A DNA stretch of 64,000 nucleotides from CAIWHR01 sp963734085 (GCA_963734085.1 CAVTFT010000019.1:297880-361879); one strand, 5' to 3'; shown: positions 1 through 11,156, numbered from the stretch's first letter. The notes: generated by a model from the letters alone, not told the origin. Numbers and translations: made by a program.

Positions 1-230
1 ATAGCATCACTCTGAACGTCGACTACGAAAACAGCACGGTAAACGGGAACCAAGCGCGAATCGCCGATGCCTCGATAACGTGGAGGTCGCGGTCCGATCA
101 GTATAACCTCGAGTGGATCGTCAACCGCTATACCGGAGAGATCCATGCGACAGTAAGGGACTCCCCAGGAGATCCTGCGCCACTACGCCATTCAGGAACC
201 TGCGAGCGAGCCACCGAGCGAAAATTCTGA
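1..230 (+). CDS. C-terminal fragment of unidentified protein
   Basis: A frame is open from base 3 to a TGA at 228-230, giving about 75 residues with no start inside the window, so the gene begins upstream. The tail contains a Trp/Asn/Arg/Tyr-rich stretch (WIVNRYTGEIHA) and ends with one cysteine followed by a charged TERKF terminus. From memory this resembles the ends of small exported hypothetical proteins of proteobacteria, but I do not recognise a family. The even amino-acid mix and in-frame stop support real coding. No function can be assigned. Confidence 0.45.
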   Translation, partial: SITLNVDYENSTVNGNQARIADASITWRSRSDQYNLEWIVNRYTGEIHATVRDSPGDPAPLRHSGTCERATERKF

Positions 231-555
231 GCGCCGATGTTCGACTTTGCTCTTTATGGCCGATCTTTCGCCATTCACGCGGAACCCTTAGTGCCCCGTT
301 GTCGAGCATCGATCCTTTGCTCCTTGACGGCGATATTATTGATCGGAATCCGGCTAGCCGAGCTCGCTAAGAAACAGCGCTCACGTTCGAACTCGCTGAC
401 GCTATGTTCGCCATGTTAAGAGCCGCCAACAAGTACCTCTTTGAATGGTGGCTCAACAAAGAGAAGGACGGCGGGGTCGACCTGTCGCGAGCGCCTCGCT
501 CGCTGATCACGACCCTGGCGCCGGCAGCGGATTCGTAGCATGAGAGAATCCGGCC
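231..555. other. Gene-poor stretch with one doubtful short frame
   Basis: I see no convincing gene here. A short plus-strand frame at 404-538 (ATG to TAG, about 44 residues, with a plausible NKYLFEWWLNKEKDGG segment) could be the tail of a decayed gene, because an in-frame stop at 368-370 lies just upstream. Since the next feature is a transposase remnant, this looks like degraded accessory DNA. Confidence 0.3.
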
Positions 556-826
556 ATGCCATGCAGTCTTGCGCGGGACACCGTCGCGAAAGTGCTCCGC
601 CCGGGCGATATACGTGTCGTTGTCGCAGAGTCCTTGAGTCTCAGGCATCAGCTGCGCATTAGTGATCGCTCCCGACAACGGGCGTCGAATCTCGTCTCAA
701 TCGATCGCGTCGTGCTCGCGCTGACGACGCTGTTCGTGAGTCCGCGCCGGTCCAAAGCTTGGCGCACTCATTAAGCCGGCGACGCTGTTCGAGTTTAGTA
801 AGGTGTTGACGATCAGGGCGTGGTGA
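556..826 (+). pseudogene. Remnant of integrase-core (IS481-like) transposase, N-terminal part
   Basis: The reading frame from 556 gives an LRPGDIRVVVAES-LRHQL pattern, then DRVVLALTTLF. It stops at 774, but the next frame continues in register as GALIKPATLFEFSKVL to a stop at 824-826. From memory this order (LRPGG...ESLLLRHQL...NRxRxRAPNL...KPATLLKFHRAL) is the N-terminal part of a widespread family of integrase-core transposases. The frame change is near 750. The catalytic DDE region should follow but is absent, so this is a dead fragment. No terminal inverted repeats were identified. Confidence 0.6.
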
Positions 827-1103
827 GGCTCAGGGGCAGCGCACGATGGACCGAGGCGACACGGGAATGGGACGAGGTGACACAACGTTCTTCGGAGACC
901 GCCACGATTCAGACGCCTGGCTTTCTCGCCTTCGGTCCAGCCGGAGCGTCGCTGCAAGCGGGGACCGGGACGGTCGCGATCCGCGATATCGGCTGGCGCT
1001 CGCTGCGGAACAAAATCTGTTCGATCATCCGAGACCCCGGCCCGCACGGTGCCGACTGGCCTGTCCCGACGACGCAAGGCCGCAACGTTGCGGGCTAGTC
1101 GAA

Positions 1104-3741
1104 GTGGCGAATCGGCGCGCGTGGCAAATTCACGGGGTGACGTGCCGCCGCGCCACGCTCGCGCTTTTCGCCACGCTAGTGATCGTCCTCGCTGTTGCGC
1201 CGCGCCAGAGCCAGGCCGACGTGCCCGGTCGCTCACCCGCGCCGTCCGACCTCGCGGCTCTGCTCGCACTTGCGCGCGACCCACCGCCGGAGGGCGTCGA
1301 TATTCGTCGTTTCCAACCCATCGAGCCTGCGCCTCTTGCGCCGGACGCCGCGGCAATCTGGCCGCTGTACGAGTTCCTGCTCGCCGAGGCGCTGCAGGCC
1401 AGCGGCGACACGGCCTCGGCTCTGACCATCCACCAGTCGATCATCCGGTGGGCCACGCCCGACCCGGATCACGGGGACCCGAGCGCAAGCACCCTCGCCA
1501 TGGCCTCGCTGTGGCGCCTGCTTGACCTCCGGCGGCGCGGAATCGCTGTGGCGACGGATCGCGCCCTGTTCGACAGCGCGTTCGCCTATTGGCAGTCGGG
1601 CAAACGGAACGCGCAGGGGCTCTTCGATGCGCCGCCCATCCTCGGAGCGCTGCCACAGCTACGCGAAATGGTCCTGCGCGAGATGGCCCGCCTTGCATGG
1701 TCGCTTGGCGAACGGCATGCGGCGTACGACCTGCTCGTCGAGTACTTTGGCATCGCGCGCAACGGCGAACTCGAGCTCGACGAGCGCCAGATCTTCGAAG
1801 AGGGCGTGTCAGAAGGGGCGATCGCCAAACACGCTGTCTATCTTGCAATGGGCAAGCAACTGAACCGACTGGGCAAGGCGGACCAAGCACGTCCGTTGTT
1901 CGCCGAAGCGCAGCAGGCGGAGGAGCCCGACATCGCGGCCGACGCACGCCTGCAGCTCGCACGCTATCTACGTGATGCACTCGGGAAGGCGTGCGCGACA
2001 CCGGAGCTGCAGGCGGCCGTCGAGGCCGTCCTTGCCGCTACCAGCTTGGCAGAGCTACGTCAGCGCGCCTTGCTCTTCCGAGCGCGCAAGCATCTCTATC
2101 GTGGCTGTCCGGTGAATCTTGCGGCCTTCGAAGCGCGATCTCAGCCGACTGACGCGAGAATACCCGGTCGCGCGTGCGACTTTCGACGCCTATCTTTCGC
2201 TCGCCGAGTTCCTACTTGACCGCTATCTCGACACCGGAAACGACGCCGAGCTGCAACGCTCGCTGCAACGTTTCGCACAGGCCCGCACCCTGCTGGAAAC
2301 TGCAGAGGCCGCCCCGCGTGACGTGTACGGCGGGTTTTCGCGAGGCGCCTCCCAGCGGACGCTGGAGATCCTCGGGGGGGCGTGGTTCAAGCCCGCAATT
2401 GCGTTATACGGACGAGGTCGCGTCGCGGACAGGCGCCAAGCGGCCACGCTTCTCGATGACCTTGCCACGCGCTGGCCCACGGGCCCTTATCGCTCGGCGG
2501 CCGGGTTCTGGAGGGCACGAATCGAAAGCGAATCCGGGCCAGCCGGTCCGGCGCGGGCTCGGTTTCAGGCCGTCGTAGCCAGCAACCCATACGACTACTA
2601 CGCCATCCGCTCGCGGATGCGATTGCGGATGGGCAAGCGCGCAAGCCACACGATCGATCTCGACGACGCGACTAGCGTCGAGCTAGGCGACGCATATACG
2701 CGCAGCCACGCGCGCAACATGCCTGCGCTCGCCATCACGCCTGCGCACCGCCGCCTCGGAGCAGCGATCGAGGGCGGCGCGTATCACGCAGCGCTCATGT
2801 CCTATTTCACGCTGCGGCAGCACGCCTTCCCGGGGCGTACGCTTGAGGACATCGACCTCGAGGAACTCAGCAAGGCGCATCGACTCGGCGACGTCGTGAC
2901 GGTGCTAGCGTTGCGGCAGGACGCGCTCGCCGCGGCCGACGCGCCCGCCACGCCGGCGAACCGCGTGCAGGTGGCCTCGTCGGTTTCCAACTGGGCGACA
3001 TCGGACTGGCTGACTGGCGACTGGCCGCTCTCGGTCGTGCTGGCCGCTGCCCAGTCAAGCCCATACGCCATCCGCGAGGCACTGCCTCACGAGCCGGATT
3101 ACCTCGCGATCGCGTATCCGCGAGCGTACGATGCGTTGATCCGGCAGGAAGCTGCACGCGCTTCCGTCCCGCCCGAGCTGCTGTACGCGGTGATACGAAC
3201 CGAGACCATATTCAATCCCGCAACGCAATCGACGAGTGCCGCGCTGGGGCTCTTTCAGTTCATACCACCGACCTTTCGCTCGCTGAACCGGCGGTGGAAG
3301 CTCGTCGATCCCGAGGACCCCCAGGCGGTAGAATCGTTTCTGGTTTCTCCGCAGACGAACATCGCGCTCGGTGCACGCTGGTTCCGCGAAGAACTGTTGC
3401 CATGGTCCGAGGGCAACGTGTTCTTCGCACTCATGGCGCACAATGCCGGTCCCATGGCGGTGACCAGATGGAAGCGGATGTGGCAACGCCAACGCTGTCT
3501 CGATGACTACGAGCTCATGGTCGAAACCGTACGCTTCGACGAAACCCGCGCGTTCACGAAGCGCGCGCTCACGGCGCTATGGATCCAGGGTGCCGGGTAC
3601 TCGGCTGAGCGGCCGCCGCCTGCGTTGCCGCCGGTGCCGCGGGGGTCGTCTTCGATTCAATCCGTGGTAAGGGTAAGTGCTGCAACACACGCCTCCCGGC
3701 TCGCAAGGTCGGGGCACTACTTTACCCGGTCTCCGCCCTGA
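1104..3741 (+). CDS. Soluble lytic murein transglycosylase (SLT domain), frame-broken
   Basis: This periplasmic enzyme cleaves peptidoglycan glycan strands to 1,6-anhydro products. I chose GTG 1104 (GTG 1137 is also possible) because it is followed by a clear signal peptide (ATLALFATLVIVLAVAP, then QSQA). A long alpha-helical region follows, with a C-terminal SLT domain: catalytic Glu codon near 3202 in IRTETIFNP, then GLFQFIPPTF and a HNAGP motif. The family norm around the catalytic Glu is ES; here it is ET. The frame changes between about 2107 and 2165 by one extra base: the upstream half ends at 2219, and the downstream half is readable from before 2119. The repaired length of about 880 residues exceeds that of E. 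coli Slt70. The last 40 residues are low in similarity to anything I know. Confidence 0.75.
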
Positions 3742-4033
3742 TCGTCGAAGCTACTTTAGCAGTACCTTTCGCCAATCGAACAGTTTGTCGGACAACTCGA
3801 GCGTTGAGGAATTGCCGACAAATCGCACGCCATCTGGCGATGCTGACGGTGACGTCGACAGCCTAGTCGGGCAGAGTAAAGTCTGCACGCCCACTCGCGG
3901 TCACCCAAATAGATGCACCCATAAGCCGTCAGACTTCTTACGAACGCGCACAAAGCCGGCGACGGCATCTGCTTGATATTCGTAGTCAGCCAATGGGCCA
4001 CGGCTATCGTGGGGCATTTTGTTGGGTAGGAAC
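3742..4033. other. Intergenic stretch, nothing recognised
   Basis: This lies between the transglycosylase and the terminator of the minus-strand tRNA transcript. I find no frame with convincing coding character, no tRNA and no strong repeat. Confidence 0.4.
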
Positions 4034-4057
4034 AGAAAACGGGCCGCAAAGGCCCGT
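4034..4057 (-). terminator. Intrinsic terminator after tRNA-Asp
   Basis: Read on the minus strand, a 7-bp GC stem (ACGGGCC/GGCCCGT, loop TTTGC) is followed by TTTTCTG. It lies 15 bases past the CCA end of tRNA-Asp and would end the hupB-tRNA-Val-tRNA-Asp transcript. Confidence 0.6.
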
Positions 4058-4071
4058 GTTTCCTAGTGTAT

Positions 4072-4148
4072 TGGCGGAGTGGACGGGACTCGAACCCGCG
4101 ACCCCCGGCGTGACAGGCCGGTATTCTAACCAACTGAACTACCACTCC
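4072..4148 (-). tRNA. tRNA-Asp (GTC)
   Basis: The minus strand folds as a 77-nt cloverleaf with acceptor GGAGTGG/CCACTCC, D-loop AGTTCAGTTGGTTAGA, anticodon loop CTGTCAC (anticodon GTC), T-arm GGTTCGAGTCC and encoded CCA. It follows tRNA-Val by 19 bases and is probably processed from one transcript. Confidence 0.97.
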
Positions 4149-4167
4149 CAAACCGGTCCGCGGCACT

Positions 4168-4243
4168 TGGTGGGTGCTGACGGGATCGAACCGCCGACAT
4201 TCGCCTTGTAAGGGCGACGCTCTACCGGCTGAGCTAAGCACCC
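4168..4243 (-). tRNA. tRNA-Val (TAC)
   Basis: A 76-nt cloverleaf on the minus strand: acceptor GGGTGCT/AGCACCC, anticodon TAC in the CTTACAA loop, T-arm GGTTCGATCC and encoded CCA. It lies 50 bases downstream of hupB, the usual betaproteobacterial placement. Confidence 0.97.
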
Positions 4244-4293
4244 GCGCCCACGCCGGGTGCGGAGCCCCCGTCGGGCGTGATCAATTCAACCGT

Positions 4294-4566
4294 TCAGTTT
4301 ACAGCATCCTTGAGCGCCTTGCCAGCGCGGAACTTGGGCACTTTCGCGGCGCGGATCTTGAGCGGTTCGTTGGTGCGGGGGTTGCGTCCGGCGCGCGCCG
4401 AGCGCATGCCGACGTAGAACGAGCCGAAGCCCACCAGCGTCACGATGTCCCCCTTGCGCAGCGATCCGGTAATCGAGTTCACCGTCGCGTCGAGCGCGCG
4501 CCCCGCGGCCGCCTTCGAGATGTCGGCATGCCGTGCGATCGCGTCGATCAGTTCGGATTTGTTCAC
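4294..4566 (-). CDS. hupB: DNA-binding protein HU-beta
   Basis: A 90-residue histone-like protein that bends and compacts DNA as a dimer. I chose GTG 4566 because NKSELIDAIA is the canonical HU start and AAGGGGAC lies upstream as a ribosome site; longer starts would add an unrelated 39-residue leader. The DNA-binding arm (GRNPRTNEPLKI) and the conserved VGFGSF turn are present. It is last of the tig-clpP-clpX-lon-hupB set and has its own strong promoter. A second DNA-bending protein, IHF-alpha, is encoded at 37089. Confidence 0.95.
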   Translation of the reverse strand: MNKSELIDAIARHADISKAAAGRALDATVNSITGSLRKGDIVTLVGFGSFYVGMRSARAGRNPRTNEPLKIRAAKVPKFRAGKALKDAVN

Positions 4567-4666
4567 GGACGTCCCCTTGTCGTGATCTATCGCCGCGCCG
4601 GGTCCCGGGACAGGCGTCGCGCCGATGGGAAAAAGCCGGGTCAGGACGACCGCGGCTTGAGCGTTG

Positions 4667-4696
4667 TTTATAGCAATCGCCATTTCCGCGTGTCAA
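4667..4696 (-). promoter_or_regulatory. Sigma70-type promoter for hupB
   Basis: On the minus strand a perfect TTGACA (4696-4691) is separated by 18 bases from TATAAA (4672-4667). Transcription would start near 4660, giving a leader of about 95 bases before the hupB GTG. It lies in the 314-bp gap between lon and hupB, which otherwise holds nothing I can identify. Confidence 0.75.
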
Positions 4697-4880
4697 GCGG
4701 ATTCGAAACATCCGCGCACGCGAAAGCGCGACGCCGTACACCACAGCATCGTCGTCACCCGCTCTGGGAAGCGAATGCTTCGCATCACGCGATAACGCGT
4801 GGACGCATGACAGGCGCACGACGCCACCGCGGCAGAGCACGTTTCGTGCCGTGCCCGCGGTGACGTTCGCGTTTTTCGGG

Positions 4881-7328
4881 TTAGTGCTTGATGAGCGCGG
4901 GGATGAGCGCCGGCTTTTCTTCCGGAGCTACGGGCGCCACGGCCGGAGCCTCTTCCGTCGTCTCCGGAAGCGGCGTCGGCTGCCGCTCGAGGGCGGCCTC
5001 CAGCACCTGCTCGATCCAGCGCACCGGCCTGATCTCGAGACGGTTCTTGATCTCGTCCGGGATCTCGGCCAGATCCTTGACGTTCTCTTCCGGAATCAGC
5101 ACGGTCTTGATGCCGCCGCGTCCCGCCGCAAGGAGCTTTTCCTTGAGGCCGCCGATCGGCAGCACCTCGCCGCGCAGCGTGATCTCGCCGGTCATCGCGA
5201 CATCCGCACGCACCGGAATGCCGGTGAGGATCGAGACGATCGCGGTGACGATTGCGCCACCCGCCGACGGACCGTCCTTCGGCGTCGCGCCTTCGGGCAG
5301 GTGAATGTGCAGGTCGGTCTTCTGATAGAAGTCCGCCGCGACGCCGAGCGTCTTCGAGCGATGGCGCACGACCGAAATCGCCGCCGCGATCGATTCGTTC
5401 ATCACGTCGCCCAGCTTGCCCGTCGTCGTCGTCTTGCCCTTGCCCGGCAGCGCGACCGCTTCGACCGTCAGCAGGTCGCCGCCCACTTCGGTCCAGGCGA
5501 GACCGGTGACCTGTCCCACCTGGTTCTTCTTTTCCGCGAGGCCGTACGTGAATCGCCGCACACCCAGATACTTGTCGAGGTTCTTCGAATTGACGTCGAT
5601 CGGCCCCTTCGCGACACGCGCCTTGCCTTCGCTCTTGCGCAGCAGCAGCGCCTTCACGACCTTGCGGCAGATCTTGCTGATGTCGCGCTCGAGATTGCGC
5701 ACGCCCGCCTCGCGCGTGTAGAAGCGCACGATGTCGCGCAGCGCGCTTTCGGCGACATGCACCTCGGACTCCTTCAAGCCGTTGAGCTTGATCTGCTTCG
5801 GCAGCAGGTACTGCTTGGCGATCGCGATCTTCTCGTCCTCGGTGTAGCCGGAGAGCCGGATGACTTCCATCCGGTCAAGCAGCGGCGCCGGAATGTTCAT
5901 CGTGTTCGCCGTCGTGACGAACATCACGTCGGACAGGTCGTACTCGACTTCGACGTAGTGGTCGACGAACGTCGTGTTCTGCTCCGGGTCGAGCACTTCG
6001 AGCAATGCCGAAGACGGATCGCCACGGAAGTCCATCCCCATCTTGTCGACCTCGTCCAGCAGGAACAGCGGGTTGCGGACGCCGACCTTGGTCATGTTCT
6101 GCAGGATCTTGCCCGGCATCGAGCCAATGTACGTGCGGCGATGGCCGCGGATTTCGGCTTCGTCGCGCACGCCGCCGAGGCTCATCCGCACGAACTTGCG
6201 ATTGGTCGCGCGGGCAATCGACTGGCCGAGCGAGGTCTTGCCCACGCCGGGCGGCCCGACGAGGCACAGGATCGGGCCCTTCAGCTTGTCGACGCGCTGT
6301 TGCACGGCGAGATACTCGACGATCCGTTCCTTCACCTTCTCGAGGCCGTAGTGGTCGGCATCCAGCGTCTTCACCGCGGCGGCGAGGTCCTTGCTGATCT
6401 TGCTCTTCTTGCGCCACGGAAGCCCGAGCAGCGTGTCGATGTAATTGCGCACGACGGTCGCCTCGGCGGACATCGGCGACATCATCTTCAGCTTCTTGAA
6501 CTCGGCGAGCGCCTTGCCCTCGGCCTCCTTCGTCATCCGGGCGGCCTTGATCTTCTTTTCCATTTCGTCGAGGTCGGCGTTCTCGTCGCCCTCGCCCAGC
6601 TCCTTCTGGATCGCCTTGACCTGCTCGTTCAGGTAATACTCGCGCTGGCTCTTTTCCATCTGCCGCTTCACGCGGCCGCGGATGCGCTTCTCGACCTGGA
6701 GGATGTCGACTTCGCCTTCGAGGAGGCCAAGCAGGTGCTCGAGGCGCTTGCCGACGACGCCCATTTCGAGGATTTCCTGCTTTTGCTCGAGCTTCAACGG
6801 CAGATGCGCGGCGATGGCGTCGGCGAGGCGGCCGCCGTCGTCGATTCCGGCCATCGAGGTGAGGATTTCCGGTGGAATCTTCTTGTTCAGCTTCACGTAT
6901 TGATCGAACTGCGCGAGAAGCGCACGCCGCATCGCCTCGACCTCATGGGCCTGACCGGGCTCGCCCGCGAGCGCGGTGGCGCTCGCCGACAGGTATTCGC
7001 CTTCGTCCGTCACGCGATCGACGCGCGCGCGCTGCGCGCCCTCGACCAGCACTTTGACGGTGCCGTCGGGAAGCTTCAGCATCTGGAGCACCGTGGCGAT
7101 GCTGCCGATCGAGTAGAGGTCCTCGGCGGCCGGATCGTCCTTCGCGGCGGACTTCTGCGCGACGAGCAGGATGTGCTTGCCCGCATCCATCGCCACGTCG
7201 AGCGCCTTGATCGATTTCGGGCGACCCACGAACAACGGGATCACCATGTGCGGGAACACGACGACGTCGCGCAACGGGAGGAGCGGCAACGCGGTCATGT
7301 CGATTGCGGGGGTCAGTTCGGTGGCCAT
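4881..7328 (-). CDS. lon: ATP-dependent protease Lon
   Basis: This 815-residue AAA+ serine protease degrades misfolded and regulatory proteins in the cytoplasm. The order is an N-terminal substrate domain opening with LPLLPLRDVVVFPHM, a central ATPase with Walker A GPPGVGKTSL and a Walker B followed by LLDEVDKMG, and a C-terminal protease with the catalytic Ser in KDGPSAGGA and Lys in LKEKLLAAGRGG. The start at 7328 (MATELTP) gives the normal N-terminus; the frame stays open much further upstream but only into non-family sequence. A heat-shock-type promoter lies directly upstream, matching Lon's known heat-shock control. The C-terminus carries an Ala/Pro/Glu-rich tail of about 35 residues. 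Confidence 0.97.
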   Translation of the reverse strand: MATELTPAIDMTALPLLPLRDVVVFPHMVIPLFVGRPKSIKALDVAMDAGKHILLVAQKSAAKDDPAAEDLYSIGSIATVLQMLKLPDGTVKVLVEGAQRARVDRVTDEGEYLSASATALAGEPGQAHEVEAMRRALLAQFDQYVKLNKKIPPEILTSMAGIDDGGRLADAIAAHLPLKLEQKQEILEMGVVGKRLEHLLGLLEGEVDILQVEKRIRGRVKRQMEKSQREYYLNEQVKAIQKELGEGDENADLDEMEKKIKAARMTKEAEGKALAEFKKLKMMSPMSAEATVVRNYIDTLLGLPWRKKSKISKDLAAAVKTLDADHYGLEKVKERIVEYLAVQQRVDKLKGPILCLVGPPGVGKTSLGQSIARATNRKFVRMSLGGVRDEAEIRGHRRTYIGSMPGKILQNMTKVGVRNPLFLLDEVDKMGMDFRGDPSSALLEVLDPEQNTTFVDHYVEVEYDLSDVMFVTTANTMNIPAPLLDRMEVIRLSGYTEDEKIAIAKQYLLPKQIKLNGLKESEVHVAESALRDIVRFYTREAGVRNLERDISKICRKVVKALLLRKSEGKARVAKGPIDVNSKNLDKYLGVRRFTYGLAEKKNQVGQVTGLAWTEVGGDLLTVEAVALPGKGKTTTTGKLGDVMNESIAAAISVVRHRSKTLGVAADFYQKTDLHIHLPEGATPKDGPSAGGAIVTAIVSILTGIPVRADVAMTGEITLRGEVLPIGGLKEKLLAAGRGGIKTVLIPEENVKDLAEIPDEIKNRLEIRPVRWIEQVLEAALERQPTPLPETTEEAPAVAPVAPEEKPALIPALIKH

Positions 7329-7358
7329 ATGCGTCTTCAGGAGGAGGGATTCGATACC

Positions 7359-7388
7359 AAAATGGGGCCGCGCGCCGCCCGTGTCAAG
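7359..7388 (-). promoter_or_regulatory. Sigma32 (heat-shock) promoter for lon
   Basis: On the minus strand CTTGACA (7388-7382) is followed after 14 bases by CCCCATTTT (7367-7359). The sigma32 consensus is CTTGAAA, 13-17 bases, then CCCCAT-T, so this is a near-perfect match. The start codon of lon is about 30 bases downstream. Confidence 0.75.
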
Positions 7389-7561
7389 CCGGAGCGCGGA
7401 AATAGCTAAAACCCCTTTCCCGGCATGACGTTGCGCGACAACACCGCAGGAGGTGGGCGGCTCCGCCGCGACCGCTGCGGCCCGGCTCCGCCGCTCCAAA
7501 CGAGGGACAAGCACCGCGGCGGGACGTTCCTGCCGCCCCGGCAGAACCGCCCGGCGTTCGA

Positions 7562-8830
<1,269 letters not shown>

Positions 8831-8920
8831 CAGTCCAGTGGATCAGAGCGTCAACGTGTTTGTCAATCAAGCACCTGGGCGCGAAACTGCCAGAATCGCG
8901 GCAGAATCACTTTACCCGCC

Positions 8921-9523
8921 CTAGACCCGCTTCTGCAAGACCTTGTCGACCAGCCCGTACGCCTGGGCCTCCTCGGCGGTGAGGAAATTGTCGCGCTCGG
9001 TGTCCCGGCCGATCTGCTCGATCGGCTTGCCGGTGTGCAGCGCAAACAGCTGGTTCAGCCGTTCGCGGAGCTTCAGGATGTACTTCGCGTGGATCTCGAC
9101 GTCCGACGCCTGGCCCTGAAATCCGCCCAGCGGCTGATGGATCATCACGTCCGAGTTGGGGAGCGCAAAGCGCTTGCCCTTGGCGCCCGCGGCGAGCAGG
9201 AACGCACCCATCGACGCCGCCATGCCCACGCACAGCGTCGAAACATCGGGCTTGATGAACTGCATCGTGTCGTAGATCGCGAAGCCCGCCGCGATCGATC
9301 CGCCCGGCGAGTTGATGTAGAAGTGGATGTCCTTGTCCGGATTCTCGGACTCGAGGAACAGCATCTGGGCGACGACCAGGTTGGCGGTCGCATCGTCGAC
9401 GGGCCCAACCAGGAACACGACGCGTTCCTTCAGCAGGCGCGAGTAGATGTCGTAGGCGCGCTCGCCCCGTCCGCTTTGCTCGATTACCATCGGGATCAGG
9501 CCCAGGCCCTTCGGTTGCGTCAT
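8921..9523 (-). CDS. clpP: ClpP protease subunit
   Basis: This 200-residue serine peptidase forms the tetradecameric barrel of ClpXP. Catalytic residues fall at Ser104 (GMAASMGAF), His129 (DVMIHQPLGG) and Asp178 (DTERDNF), offset +7 from E. coli numbering. I chose ATG 9523 (MTQPKGLGLIPMVIEQ); upstream sequence in frame is basic and Pro-rich and not part of the family. It sits between tig and clpX as in most proteobacteria. Confidence 0.96.
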   Translation of the reverse strand: MTQPKGLGLIPMVIEQSGRGERAYDIYSRLLKERVVFLVGPVDDATANLVVAQMLFLESENPDKDIHFYINSPGGSIAAGFAIYDTMQFIKPDVSTLCVGMAASMGAFLLAAGAKGKRFALPNSDVMIHQPLGGFQGQASDVEIHAKYILKLRERLNQLFALHTGKPIEQIGRDTERDNFLTAEEAQAYGLVDKVLQKRV

Positions 9524-9622
9524 GTTGGCCTCGTTGGTTGCGCGTCGTTGCCGCGGTGCGATTGTACCGTGAGTGGGAAACCCGGGCGCCGCGGCGCCGC
9601 GCGTGGCCGACCGGTGTGGCTG

Positions 9623-9650
9623 AGTTGGGGACGATCGGCGCCGTGGCAAG
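9623..9650 (-). promoter_or_regulatory. Possible sigma32 promoter upstream of clpP
   Basis: In the 204-bp tig-clpP gap the minus strand reads CTTGCCA (9650-9644), 13 bases, then CCCCAACT (9630-9623). It fits the heat-shock spacing and the CCCCA box but has one weak position in each element. clpP is a classic heat-shock gene, so the placement is sensible. Confidence 0.4.
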
Positions 9651-9727
9651 CGCCCTCCGCTCCCGCGTTCGCCGCGCTCAGGTGTCGGCTACAAGCGCGC
9701 AGCCGACTTCGACCAGCCCCCTGGGGG

Positions 9728-11041
9728 TCAGTGCTGCGGCGGACTCATCAACTCGTCGAACGCGGTCGGCTTATCGACGACCTTGGCCTGTCCCAGCACC
9801 CAGTGAACGACGTTGCGTTCGACCGCCAGCGCTTCGAATTCGTTAAGCCGCTCGGGCTTTTCGTAATGCCAGCGCACGACGGCCTCCGGCTGCTCATAGG
9901 TCTGCGCGGTCTCCTGCACCAATGCCTTGACCTGCTCGGGCTTGGCCGCAAGACCGTGCGCGCGCACGACTTCGGTCAGCACGAGCCCGAGCGCAACGCG
10001 ATGCTCCGCGCTCGCGCGAAAGACGTCGGGCGAGAGCTTGATGTCTTCGGCCTTCATCCCCTGCTGGCGCAGGTCAGCGGCCATCCGCCGCATCATCTCC
10101 TGGATTTCGAGCTCGACCAGCGATTTCGGCACGACGAGCTCCGCTTTCTGCCGCAGCGCGGCGAGCGCCTGATCCTTCAACTTGCCCTCGATCTTGCGTT
10201 TCAGCTCGAGCTCGAGGTTCGACGCGATCTCGGAGTGGAGCTCGTCCAGGCTGCCGCTCGCGATGCCGAAGGCCTTCGCAAACTCGGTGTCAACCGCCGG
10301 CAGATGCGGCTCGGCCAGGGCTTTCACGGTCAGCGTGAAATCCGCCTGTTTTCCGGCGACTTCCTTGCCGTGATAGTCGGCGGGAAACGTGAGGGAAAAG
10401 GATTTGGTCTCACCGGCGCGCATGCCGGCGACCGCGGTGTCGAACTCGGGCAGCATCCGGCCCTCGCCCAGAACGATCGCAAAATCCTTCGCCTGCCCGC
10501 CAGGAAACTCGACGCCGTCGATGCGACCCGAAAAATCGACGATCGCGCGGTCGCCGGCGGTCGCGGGCCGGGCAACGTCCTCGTAACGGGTCCGCTGCTT
10601 GCGCAGCACCTGAATCGTCGTCTCGACTTCGGTGGGGCCGACGTCGGCGACGGGACGCTCGATGGTAACGGTGGAAAGATCGCCGATGCGAACTTCCGGA
10701 TAGACCTCGAACACCGCCGAAAACTCGAGCTGGTCGGGTGCGCCCTCGCCGCCCGCGCGCGGCTCGATTCGCGGATAGCCGGCGACGCGGACGTTCTGCT
10801 CGCGGATCGCGTCGTTGAACGTCGCCTGCACGCGATCGGAGATCACTTCCGAGCGAACCTGCGGACCGTATTGCTGGGCAACCATCTTGAGCGGCACCTT
10901 GCCGGGCCGGAAACCGGGCACCTTGACGTTCTTCGCGAGCCGCGCGAGGCGCCGTTCGACCTCGGTCTCGATCTCGACCAGTGGAACGGCCACGTTGAGG
11001 CGCCGTTCGAGCTGTCCGATCGTTTCCAGGCTGGTTTGCAT
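9728..11041 (-). CDS. tig: Trigger factor
   Basis: A 437-residue ribosome-associated chaperone and prolyl isomerase. The ribosome-docking signature GFRPGKVP lies near residue 42. An FKBP-type domain occupies the middle (GDRAIVDFSGRIDG, then LGEGRMLPEFD), and a helical C-terminal substrate cradle ends the protein. The start MQTSLETIGQLERRL is canonical. It follows tRNA-Leu by about 30 bases on the same strand and precedes clpP, the usual order. Confidence 0.96.
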   Translation of the reverse strand: MQTSLETIGQLERRLNVAVPLVEIETEVERRLARLAKNVKVPGFRPGKVPLKMVAQQYGPQVRSEVISDRVQATFNDAIREQNVRVAGYPRIEPRAGGEGAPDQLEFSAVFEVYPEVRIGDLSTVTIERPVADVGPTEVETTIQVLRKQRTRYEDVARPATAGDRAIVDFSGRIDGVEFPGGQAKDFAIVLGEGRMLPEFDTAVAGMRAGETKSFSLTFPADYHGKEVAGKQADFTLTVKALAEPHLPAVDTEFAKAFGIASGSLDELHSEIASNLELELKRKIEGKLKDQALAALRQKAELVVPKSLVELEIQEMMRRMAADLRQQGMKAEDIKLSPDVFRASAEHRVALGLVLTEVVRAHGLAAKPEQVKALVQETAQTYEQPEAVVRWHYEKPERLNEFEALAVERNVVHWVLGQAKVVDKPTAFDELMSPPQH

Positions 11042-11071
11042 GTGCGTCGAATCCTTGCTATTTTGAGCCGC

Positions 11072-11156
11072 TGGTGCGAAAGGGGGGACTCGAACCCCCA
11101 CGGGCTGCCCCGCCGGCTCCTAAGGCCGGTGCGTCTACCAATTCCGCCACTTTCGC
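11072..11156 (-). tRNA. tRNA-Leu (TAG)
   Basis: An 85-nt class II tRNA with a long variable arm: acceptor GCGAAAG/CTTTCGC, D-arm GGCGGAATTGGTAGACGC, anticodon stem CCGGC/GCCGG with TAG in the loop, T-arm GGGTTCGAGTCCC and encoded CCA. It lies immediately upstream of tig, as in other betaproteobacteria. Confidence 0.96.

Noticed and set aside
7440..7561. GC-rich hairpin after clpX as a terminator
   Set aside because: A stem GTTCCTGCC/GGCAGAAC exists, but there is no T run on the minus strand, so I do not call it.
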